From Polytrichum commune (taxonomy: Eukaryota; Streptophyta; Polytrichopsida; Polytrichales; Polytrichaceae), in NCBI GenBank assembly GCA_950295325.1, contig OX485808.1, positions 34,866,527 to 34,926,526 on the forward strand: a DNA stretch of 60,000 nucleotides, read 5' to 3'. This document shows, in pieces, positions 23,901 through 35,900 of the stretch (positions are counted from its first letter, which is position 1; the number at the start of each line of letters is the position of its first letter). The translations under genes were made by a program, and so were the position numbers. A model generated the notes under the pieces. The model was given only the letters and a program-made list of their open reading frames with translations, was not told where the DNA came from and did not search any database.

Positions 23901-26900
23901 AGCTCCACACGACCACCCACCATCGTTGTTGGGCCATCTGGAGGAAGGTCCGAAGCCACGGGCGGAGGTGAACTAGCTTGCTCTTTATGAATGTGGGCGG
24001 CCCGTCGTAATTAGCATCCTCGGGCTTGCAAAAGGGCACCGTGGGGGTCCTAGGGCAATGAACGCATTGGACGAGGACCCCGTTCAGGTCTAACACCAGG
24101 AATCGTTTCTTCGGCCGCGGGGGCGGGACGGGTAAAATCGGGGGCGCCGCCGCGCTGCCCTCTCCGCTCCTTGGAGAAGAGCGTCGGGGAGCCGCTACGC
24201 TATGCTCCGAGCCCTGCGGATACGATCGAGAGAAAACGGTGGGCGACTTATGTCATGCTATGTCGAAACGAAGCATTTAAAGAAACGAGCGTTCTCGGTG
24301 CAAACACAAAACCATTTGATTCATTTTGGAGGGGGTGCAACAAGGGACACAAGAGAGGCAAGAGCATACAACATACATCCAAACACAGGATACAAGTATA
24401 TAGGAGTAATAAATGGCGATTATATTGTATACAATGCTCTATGTACATCTTGAATGGGGGGAGCCGCGTTGAACGATGCGTTCAAACTAGCCTACTTCTA
24501 CATCTAGCAAAAATTGAAGAGACGGGCCGCCGTGATGAAGACTTCGTCGCAAGCCGGGGGGTATGTGGACGAACGAATGGTCGGGGGGATGTGGCGAAGG
24601 GCGCGAGTGCCGGGGGGCGCGACGTGTGCGTGAGTTTAGGGTAGCTAGGGGACACGACCAAGGCAAGAAGACAAAGACCCAGGGAGTTTGGGTCGACCGA
24701 CCCAAACTGAGTGGGGTCAGTGCATTACCTCGCCTTGGTCGCGCCTTGACGACGTGGATGCCGTCACCGCGTGCGCTGCCCCACCTCTGTCACCGCCGCC
24801 TCCGACGACGACTTCAGCCTCAACCTGCTCATGCAAAGGCTGACTGTCAGGCCTTTATCCCAACCCAACCTCCGCATGCGCATCATGCATTGGTTCATCG
24901 ACTGGGTTAGGAGTAGAGGTATCACCAGGCCCTTGCGGGCCTTCAACATCTAACATGGGCTCGTCCACCGGGGTCTGATCGGGGACGGGGTTTGGGTCGG
25001 CCGACCCAAACCCTGTTGCTTGGCGAGCGTCGCTCTGGGAAGCTGCAACGTCGGCACTGTTTGGGTCGGCCGACCCAAACATGTGGGGGTCGTCCCGCTG
25101 GTGGTGTGGGGGCAAGAGGATGGGAGGCCGGAGCGGCGGGGGTGCCAACGGGCTGGAAGCTCCGGGGACGCGCCAAAGGTTGGGGTCGTCCACCTGCTGG
25201 ACGGGCGCGTAAGGGCGGGCGTGCGGCTGCAGCAAATGCGCGAAGCTGAAGGACTGCTGCGTAGCCGGCCGCGGGCGGATATCCTGTGGAGGGAAGCCTG
25301 CTGGCAAGTGAGGGAATGAACTCGGGGGAGCCATCACCAATCCCTGCGCCAGCATGCCCTGGATCACTTGCGTGATCAGGTCCGCTTGGGACGGAGGTGG
25401 GGCCATCGCCCTTTGCCGCTCCTGCTCCAACAGGAGAGCCCTCAACTCCGCGACTTCGTTGCGGACCAAGGGCTCCTCGGCGGCGGCCTTCTGCAATCGG
25501 ATGCGTTGCTCCTCGTCCCGGAGCATCTTCGCGTTGGCCTCCTCCACGGTGAGGACCTCGGGTTTCACCCTCACCATCCCGGCGAACGCTGTGGGGGAGG
25601 CAGGATCCGACCTCAGCCTCTTCGCGAGCTCCATGTCGTCCTCGTCCTCGGAGCTTATGGCGATCGTCTCCTCCACCGCATAGTCGCTGTATAATTTCTT
25701 CCCCTTCAGCATTCGCCGCTCCCTGAAGGTGGCCGTCGCGTCCCTCGAATACATGTCCTTCGCGTCGGCCACCGTGAGGACGGGCACTAGCTTGCTCTGC
25801 GGCGTGGCAGCCCGCATGGCCTTCTTCCGCTGAGGGGCCTCGGATTCTTGAGTGAATCCTGTTGCCCCTTCCTCCACCTCTCCTTCCACTTTCTCCTCCT
25901 CCTCCTCCTCCTCTTCCTCCTCCGCAACCTCGCCACCTGCCTCCACGGACGGATTGCCCGGATGCAATCCGGTAAGGGGTTCTGGCATTTGAACGGGGGC
26001 CTGCATGACGAATTCGCCTGGGTTGATTCGCCTGGCCATATCCAACGGGTTCTCGCCCCCCTCGACGATCTCTTCGACGTAGGATCCGGGAATCCAGTCG
26101 AGGATGTCCATTCTCTTCGCCAGAGCCTTCTGGGTCCTGTAGAATTGAACATCGGTATCCTCCACATAGGAGTAGATGTTCAACCCAGACATCTGCACAA
26201 TCCAAATCAATAATATTAGGATCACAAATGAAGAATAAGCAAAAATAACACCCAAAACAAAACAAGAATACTTAGTTTGGGTCGAGCGACCCAAACTGTG
26301 CCTGCTCTAGTTTGGGTCGAACGACCCAAACTGTGCCTGCCCCTAGTTTGGGTCGAACGACCCAAACTGTGCCTGCCCCTAGTTTGGGTCGAGCGACCCA
26401 AACCAAGCATGCCCTAGTTTGGGTCGAGCGACCCAAACCAAGCATGCCCATAGTTTGGGTCGCTCGACCCAAACCAGGCATATAGATCGACGAGGTTAGT
26501 TTCTTACCATTGCTGCAAAAATCGGTTTGGAGCCCCCGAAGACGTTGAAGATGAAGTCCCCCCTCTTCGTGAGGGTCCTCATCATCCGCAGGTAAAAATC
26601 CATCCGCAGCTCATCCGCGGGGTAGTTGGCGTACTTCGCCTCGTCGTACAAGCTCCTGCTGGTGCCCAACCCTTCTGGGACTTGGAAAAGCTTTTCCATC
26701 CGGGCTATAGGATGGTTTGGCACCTTCAGCAGCTCAGCTTTGTACACGAAGTACAAGCACAGCACACAGACTATCTTCGTCTTCTTGTCTTTCAATGAGC
26801 TGTACGCCCCCTCCGCCGGTGCAGCAACGTAATGAGATTTTGAGACGGCGTACTCTGGTTGCAATTTACGCACGATCTCGTACACCTGCTCCGCCCTCCT

Positions 26901-29900
26901 GTCCTCAACAATCCACAACCAGACGTCGACCTCCCTGAATTTGGGGCTGGCGTAGTCCACGAACTTGGTGAAGAATGGCTCGTAAAACGGGGTGCTCATT
27001 GTCCCCTCGAATGAGGCTCCAGGAATGTTCCTGAAGTCTATCATTCCGAAGGGGAAGCGGTCCCCAGCTGCAGTCCTGATCGCCATCCTGGACTCAGAGC
27101 CCGGCCAACCTTGGATCTTTAGAGGTTCGAGGGAGACCAAGTTGAAGTGAGCTTCGCCCTCGAACCTGACGATCTTCTTCTCCTTTATAAAGTTGGAGAA
27201 GGCACGCGCGGAGTGTTCGGGAGGCGCCCGGTTCCTCCCCCCCTTCACAAACTTGGACCTGAGGAAGTCGTCTCCCGCCTCCCTCATGAGTGCCGCCATG
27301 GACGCACTGGTGAACTTGTACTCGGCTTTGAATGCCCTCCAGTGCGCCTCGTCAACCTCTCCGTCCACGATGAGCTTCTTCTCGGGCACCAGCTTGTGCA
27401 GCTCTTGGACAATGGTCGTCTTCTTCTTCCTGTTCTCCGTCCATTCCTTCAAGGTGTAGCATGAAGGGACGAAGATCTTTGGCTTCGTGAAGACGATCTT
27501 CGGGTGAACCCAGCATCTCTTCGCCGTCGGCTGCACGTGGAGGATGTGGGACGCCGCCTTTCCCACCTCTGTCTCCGAGAGACCCTGAAGAGCTCTGAAG
27601 AACTCCCTCACCAGTGGCTTCATTTGCTTGAAGCGCGCAGTCTGGTTGTACAGAATACCGGTGTTGGGATCGATGAGGTCTCCCGTCTCGTGTTTTTCGA
27701 AGACAGTCTTCCATTTTGTCCACACGGAGTCGGACGCTGTGATCAAGTAGATTTCTCCTCTTAGCTCGTTATATTTTTTTTGCTTGTGGCTAGCGTTGTC
27801 AATAGAGGAGAATTTATTGATCATCTGGTATTTGAAGTCCTGAACATGAAGTCAAGAACATATGTTAGAGAACACATCATGAAAAAAATGGAACAGCAGT
27901 TTAAGACATGCCAATAGTTTGGGTCGATCGACCCAAACTTTAAATTTGATGAAGACTATAAGACATGCCAATAGTTTGGGTCGATCGACCCAAACTTTAA
28001 ATCTGATGAAGACTATAAGACATGCCAATAGTTTGGGTCGATCGACCCAAACTTTAAATCTGATGAAGACTATAAGACATGCCAATAGTTTGGGTCGATC
28101 GACCCAAACTTTAAATCTGATGAATCCAAGAGTTTGGGTCGATCGACCCAAAATACAAAACTTGGGAAGAAAATAAAACAATACAAGAGTTTGGGTCGAT
28201 CGACCCAAACTTACTCACCTCCCATTTTGGGTTCTTGTCTTTTGCATTCTCCCTTTCCTTGGAAGGCCTGCCGTAGAACTCCCACACATCCCTCGAGGCC
28301 ATTATATTCCTAATCCAGGATGCCTGATACGCCCTCTTTTTATTCCCCATGTTGAAAAACTTGGAGATGTCACTGAGGACGGTCTCGTTGTCCGACCAAA
28401 CCACCAGTGTCTTCCATACCTTCAGCTTCTCCTTCTGGTTGTTGGGGTCGTCCCATTCAGTCATCAGCTGGATTTTTTTGGAGGCCTCTACACTGTGCTG
28501 GCCGTCAATCAGCCAGAAATCTCCTTTAGAAATCGCCGGCCACATATCAGCCGTAGGCATTCTTTTTAGCCCCTGGGGCATCACGACAATTGTCTGCCTG
28601 TCGTCCTTGAACTGCCCTCCCAAAATTTGAGCGACCATCCAGTCGACATAGGCATCCTCCTTGGCTCGGACACACTTTTCAGGTGGCGCAAGGTGGCATT
28701 GTGCAATGTTCACCTCGAACTTGAAGTCCCTGCCCATGAAGAAGCAATGGAGGCATTTCGTCTCAAAATTGTCGTTGATTTTTTGAATTTCCCGAGCATC
28801 AACCTCTTGGCCAGGCTTGGGCATCCGCAACTCTGGCGAAACTGGCTCGGTGGTCATGACTGATGACTCTCTTGCCCTTTTTGACGGGGTCGTCAGCCGG
28901 CTTCCTGAAGGAGTTGGCGTCTCGCTGTCAGCCGGAGTCGAGGTAGTGCTCGGTCTTCTAGAATCTGCCGGAACCGCCAGCGGAATCCTCACAGATTGGG
29001 GTCTGGAGGAACCTGCTCCTTCTTCTGTCTTGGCCTTCCGCATGACAGGTTGTTGCGTTTTTGGTTTGCTTTGCAACGCTTTATTCAAAACCGTGATCGC
29101 TTGTTTCAGTTTTGTAAACCTGCTAGCGACCTTGGTGTTCGATACAGTGCCATCTATGAAGATGGTCTCCGGTTTTATTATCTCCGGGTCAACGCACGTC
29201 TCCTTGGCGTATAGGGGGTCGAAAGCCTCGGAGAATTGGTGCATGAACATATGCACGTTCTGCACTGCGGAGTTCTCTAGAATAACGTCAACGTGCTCCC
29301 CGAGAGCTTGGACGGAAGCAACCTCCCATCCCGTCAGCGTTGCCCAGGTGTGTTGCTCGTGGGTCCCCACTTTCACCACGAACAAGAGCTTGTACTGGGA
29401 GGCTTTCACAACCTGAACGGACCACGCAAGAACAATCCCATCCTTTGGGACGTATGAGTCGTCCTGTGGAGTTTCGTACTCCTCCCAAAGGTGGTCTGGG
29501 GCGAGCATGAACCACCTCTCTCCAGGTCTCTTTTTAGTGGCCATCTGTAAGTCCAGAAACAAAATTGTTAGTTTAGGTCGATCGACCCAAAGTTTTTCAA
29601 CTTGGATTGAACATCAGTGCGAATTGAAGGGTGCTCTACTGGCCATCATGAATAGGTTTGGGTCGACCGACCCAAACCCAAGCCTCGAATAGCCTAATCG
29701 TATAAGAATTATTGGTAGAGTTCGGGTCTTAAGAATATGAATATATTGAATATTGTGTAGTGGTCAAATTATCCAACATGAGAGCAATTTTTGGTGACCT
29801 TCTAGAGCCGCGCTGGACGTATGTGGACATGCCAGCAAATATCAGACGATTTCAAATTATAGCCATTTGAATATAATTTCTTGTTGATGGTGGGAAGGAT

Positions 29901-32900
29901 GTTTATCTTGGGATATTGGATTTGTAGGTTGCAGAGTTTGGGTCGAGCGACCCAAACCAGCTGCAGAGTTTGGGTCGCTCGACCCAAACCAGCTGCATAG
30001 TTTCGGTCGAGCGACCCAAACCGGCTGCAGGTTTTGGGTCGTTCGAACCCAACCAGCTGCAGAGTTTGGGTCGCTCGACCCAAACTAGCTGCCCAGTTAA
30101 TTCTTTATGGGTTTGGGGTTTTATATAGAGGTTTCGGGCGTCTACCGAAACCGTAGTGTTTCAATATTCACCCATATTGTTTTACGCTGCATATACAATG
30201 CTTATGCATTGTATATGCATGAAGACCCTAAAGGCTAAGAAGCAGGTTATGTTGAATGAGATAAGTTACCTTGATGCAAGCTCTGCCAATCTGATGTTGT
30301 TTTGCGAATAGGTTTTGCGAATCTGATTCTTAGAATCTGATTACACCTGAACACTCAGATATCACTAACACTCACTAGAATTCCACTCACTAGATTTCAC
30401 AAACAACTCACACACACTTCAAAACAACAAAAGCACTCTGAAATCACTACAAGGGCGCACTTTAAAACAAAAACACACTCCTAACCAACAAACACACTCT
30501 GAAATCACTCAATGCTCGTATTTTTAAACAAAACAACACTCCTAAACAACAAACACACTATGAAATCACTCAATGCGGATACTTTTACACAAAAACACTA
30601 CCCTACTACAATCACTCCTAAACCCTTACAAGAAGAAGAGAGAATGAGAGACGGCGAGAAGAATGAGAGAAGAGAGAAGGAGAGTATGAGAGAATGAGAG
30701 AATGAGAGAATGAGTGTAAGTCGAAAGGCGCCGCTTGCAGTGCTAACCAACAAACACACTCTGAAATCACTCAATGCTTGTATTTTTAAACAAAACAACA
30801 CTCCTAATCAACATACACACCCTAAAATCACTCAATGCGCATATTTCTACACAAAAACACTTCCCCAACCCCTAAACACACTCTACAATCACTCCTAAAC
30901 CCTTACAAGAAAAAGAGAGAATGAGAGAAGAGGGTTACAAGAATCAGAGAGGTGGAAAGGAATGAGAGAGAGAATGTGGGAAGCGGCGTTAGGCGGAGGC
31001 GCCGCTTCACGACAAGGTGAGAAATGAGGGAGAGAAAGGAGGGAGCTTGGCGCGGAGGGAGTTAAATAGACAAAGCGAAGGGTCGCCATGGGACCCAATC
31101 TGGGCCATGGGAGCGCCCCGAGCCCATCTACGGCTCACAAGCCTCGCGGGCAGCCACCCTGCCATGTGTCAACACCTTATTGGTGATGGTGGCTACCCGA
31201 GGCTTCTGGGGTGCACACTTGGTGCCTAGCGGCCACCCGGCCTCCTGCCCGCCAAAGCCCGGCCCCGGCCTTCTAAGCCGCTATCTATAGCGGCTTAGCC
31301 CAAAAATCGAAAAGCAACATAGCCTAAGGTATTGCACATAATTAACACCATCACCAACTCTGATTTTAATGGTGTTCAATTCAATGGTCCCGCGTTGGAA
31401 TTGCTTACATCATAGAATGAATCCATTATTTGTTTTAGTATTTGAATATTGTAGTCATATGGAGTAAGATGAGAGCGATACAAAGTCTAAGAGGAGTATT
31501 TCATAAGTATATTACAATCCTCAAATGCAATTGCACGGTGCAACAATTAAAATATGGTGACAATTTACATGGTCAAGGGTTTAGTGCTCTCTATTGTAAT
31601 TTCTATAACCCAAGTTCGTAGAAGATAAGGCTCTAGCCTACAATGGATATTACCCACCCAAGAAGCATTAAATTCAACATTTATATCAGTACATAGAAGT
31701 TGACATTTGAAGTACATGGGAGATACACAAAGATTACAAATTTATCTACTGCAACCCCATGGAGTTCAACATCATATGAAGCCATTTAAGCATTAAGCTT
31801 GATGTTCGATGATCCCTCCAACCTAAACCCTAAACCCTAAACCCTAAACCCTACACACCGCAAGCCTTAAATGAATGGCACATAAGGTTAAATGACAGGG
31901 CCTTAGTGCTTGTAGTTTCCAATACAAATGTATATTGTCTTGACAACATCCTAATCATATGTGCTCACGATCATGTCAACCAATATTAAGTTATAACAAT
32001 GTCTGTCTAAAAAGAAGAGTATAATAACTTGATTATAGTATATATGATCTTCATACTAGATTTCAAATGGACTTCATGATAGTTTCAAACATCCTTGAAA
32101 GAGTGAACTAAAAAGTCCTATTCGTGATGGAATTCTCATTAATGCCTTTCACATAGGTTATCCATTGCCACACTTGTATGTTGGACAATGGATCAACGTT
32201 GTGTGCACACATTACAAACGTCACATGTTCTTTTAAAGCTTTTCTCATTTTATTGTTGCAAATTGAAAGTTGGCCAATTTATTCAAATTTGTCATGAGAT
32301 CAATTCCTTGTTTTCAATGTATAAGTCCTCATGTGAAAGTCTTCATAATGACATAAACTGTAATTATTGTATTTGGTGGCTTCGGCTATATGAAGTTTCA
32401 TAATGTTCCCACATATATTGTCAAGATATTATTTGAAATAAACCATAATATTTGAGTCCAAGTAGAGTAATATCCTGGAAGTACATAATTTAATTTGTAT
32501 GCAATGCATCAATGTGAAGTTGTGGAGGATGGGTTCTCAAAATCACTTATCAAATATCATTTTGTTCCCAATGGTGCATGTCATAGGCACATAAAATGAG
32601 ACAGTCTACCCCCATCAACAATAATTTTAATTTTTTTGACAAATATTGTTATAGGATATTGGAAGATATATTGGAGATCTTTCTTTATCATTTTTTTTTC
32701 ATATCCTTACTAACACTATATTCAAACATGTAACTTCAACATATTACCATAGATAATATTGAGTGTTTGAGTTTACATTTGATGTTACTTACTTTCATAG
32801 TGGTATTAGTATTGAGTAGATGCGTTCGTATTTATTGTATCAAACTCTAAATATGTTATTTATTGTAGGGACACTACAACACTACATTTTTCGTCAAACA

Positions 32901-35900
32901 TTTTTTTAAACAAATAAAGTTAACTACATTTTTTTGACAGGTCAAATCACAAATAACTTAAGTTACAAAACCCAACTACACAAAATATGATATCTAGTGT
33001 TTGATACCCTATATACAAGCGCATGCACTAAATATCAATAACCATATGAAAGTCAGTGACATAAAATGTAAACTCTCACAATAAGTATCATCTATGGTAA
33101 TATGTGGAATTTACATGTTTGCAATTAGTGTTAGGAAGGATGTGAAAAGAAAAAAATTACGTGAAAGTAGAAGGTAAGCGACACATTTATGTGTAACAAT
33201 AATTGTCAAAGATTTAAAAATTAATGTTGAGCATAGTAGAGTGGTAACAACACTAAATATAATGAAACACACACCCCATATTTTGTGTAGTTATTTCATC
33301 ACGGAATTAGCAATGTCATTTGATGGTTGGCGCCACGAAGAGCCACGAAGGCCACACATTAGTAAACTTGAAGTGAACTTCAAGATGGATTCAAATATCA
33401 TTAACAGATTGAACTAAAACGCGACATTGGTAGTTAGTATCCCTTTAACAACGTCCACATACGTTCCTCATTGCCACACTTGCATGCGAGATAATAGAGC
33501 AATGTTCTAGGGTTTAGGGTTTATGGGAGACAAATAAATAATTTTATTCATCACGACAATGGCCTCAAGCCTTGGAAACACTTTCATAATTGCAGCCTCC
33601 AAATGGCCCAAACCCCACCTAAATAGGTTTACACTTGAAAGCATTGAATGGAGTTAAAATATTGGTTAAAATATACCGTCATGACACTTGAAAAAATTAA
33701 TGTGGCCGCCACCCTTCCTCCCAACGGCGTATGTCATATCCACAAAAGACAAACAAAAAAAAGATTAAATATCATAGACTAAGTCATATGACGGCTGGGG
33801 TATCAGAGGGGCATTGATAGATGCGCATTTTCTACTATAAATAAAAAACGGGGAATTATGTCAGGAGGTTTTGAAATAATCAAAATATGAGAACAAGGCG
33901 GGAAAGGCATCCAATGAGGAAGTCCGAGAAACGGAGGTGGATAGTATAAAGGGACGCACCCCCCAAAATTCTGTCCTTTTTTGCTCTTCTCCCACTCTTG
34001 AATTCGTGGAGAGAACTCTTAGTCGGAGCTATACTTCAAGGTTCGTGCATGCTTCCGTTCATTAGCACTTATCCACAGCATGCAAGTTCATGAGCACCTA
34101 TCCACAGCATGGAAGCCCACCGTGAACTTTGCAATGAGCTCAAAATCAACACATTTCGGATTATCCGCCGCATTATCCGCCGGATTTTGAGGGTTTTAGT
34201 GTAACTCTTATCAGGTTTGGGTCGGTCGACCCAAACCCCTCCGCTAGTGTGGGCGGGTTTCAGCCTGACCCTGATCATCTGAGGAGTCCATCTTGCCCCT
34301 CAAGGTTTGGGTCGGTCGACCCAAACCTTTACTCTCATGAGGCAGGTACTAGGGTGGACACGGAGTCCATCCTGCCCCTCAATGTTTGGGTCGGTCGACC
34401 CAAACCCACCCTCACATGGGGCAAGTACTAGGGTGCACACGGAGCCCATGCTGCCCCTCAATGTTTGGGTCGGTCGACCCAAACCTATCCCCTCGTGAGG
34501 CAGGGTCTAGAGTGGACAAGGAGCCCATCCTGGCCCTCAAAGTTTGGGTCGGTCGACCCAAACCTATCCCCTCGTGAGGCAGGGTCTAGAGTGGACAAGG
34601 AGCCCATCTTGCCCCTCAAGGTTTGGGTCGGTCGACCCAAACCCACCCTCACATGGGGCAGGTACTAGGGTGCACACGGAGCCCATCCTACCCCTCAATG
34701 TTTGGGTCGGTCGACCCAAACCTATACTCTCATGAGGCAGGTACTAGGGTGGACACGGAGTCCATCCTGCCCCTGAAGGTTTGGGTCGGTCGACCCAAAC
34801 CTATACCCTCATGAGGCAGGTACTAGTGTGGACACGGAGTCCATCTTACCCCTGAAGGTTTGGGTCGGTCGACCCAAACCCACCTTCACATGAGGCAGGT
34901 ACTAGGGTGCACACGGAGCCCATCCTGCCCCTGAAGGTTTGGGTCGGTGGACCCAAACCCACCTTCACATGAGGCAGGTACTAGGGTGCACACGGAGCCC
35001 ATCCTACCCCTGAAGGTTTGGGTCGGTCGACCCAAACCCACCTTCACATGAGGCAGGTAGTAGGGTGCACACGGAGCCCATCCTGCCCCTGAAGGTTTGG
35101 GTCGGTCGACCCAAACCCACCCCCACGTGAGGCAGGTACTAGGGTGGACTTTGAGCCCTTCCTGCCCTATAAGGTTTGGGTCGGTCGACCCAAACCTTAT
35201 CCCACCGTGGGCATGTACTAGGTTTGACCCATCCCAGTGCCCTTACATAATTTGGGACGGTCTACCCAATCCATCCCCGCTGTGTGGGTGCTCTCTGTTA
35301 TGAGCCTGAACCCATCTTGCGAAAACGTTTGGGTCGCTCGACCCAATTTATCCCCACTGTTTGGATGGAGTCTGGATGACCATGATCCCATCGTGCCACA
35401 AGGTTTGGGTAGGTCGACCCAAACCCAGACCCACCGTGTGGATGGGCTCTAAATGATAGTGTGTCCACTGGCCAACCCAAACCTTTACAGAGCCAATGGC
35501 ATAGCAGTCATACGAACATGTATGAACACTGAGTATTTGCAATATTTTTTATATAAGATGGTTTTTGTATTATTCGATTGGAACCTACAATTTTTGTGGT
35601 TTTTTGATAAGGTTCAATGTTCATGTGTGTAGGCAGAATGAATGGGTTTAGTGAAAGAGGGGATTGGTCATCTGAAGATATGGCCACTTCGCCATCTGCA
35701 TCTGAGGATGAGATAGACATTGTCGGGGAGGATACTTTGGCTGATAGTGCAGATGAAGATCATTTGGATATACCTTCGCCTTCCGTACCGCAATGTCCCA
35801 TTGCTGAATGTACGGGACTCTCAAGGGCTTCATGGGTGAATTTGGAGGTGGTACTTCTTAATGACAGTGGAGTTGCTGTGGCGGAGGGGATTTGTCGCAA

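Noticed and set aside
25020-25694. Plus-strand open frames opposite the last exon of the inner gene
   Set aside because: GC-rich antisense shadows of a spliced minus-strand coding exon.
27852-28208. Open frames on both strands over the intron 1 palindromes
   Set aside because: Lie wholly inside a well-supported intron; open only because the repeat unit lacks stops.
28817-29416. 199-codon plus-strand frame
   Set aside because: Antisense to exon 1 of the inner ParB-methyltransferase gene, which has domain and splice support.
31822-31852. Chromosome end suggested by telomere repeats
   Set aside because: Only four CCCTAAA units, with transposon sequence on both sides; it is interstitial.
34249-34814. 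Overlapping plus-strand open frames across the 79 bp array with a repeated MGRSTQT / FGSVDPN peptide
   Set aside because: They are simply the translation of the tandem palindromes; frames overlap each other on both strands and have no independent coding signal.
24686-35195. CRISPR array interpretation of the palindrome clusters
   Set aside because: Eukaryotic context, spacers within a cluster are near identical rather than unique, and no Cas genes occur.
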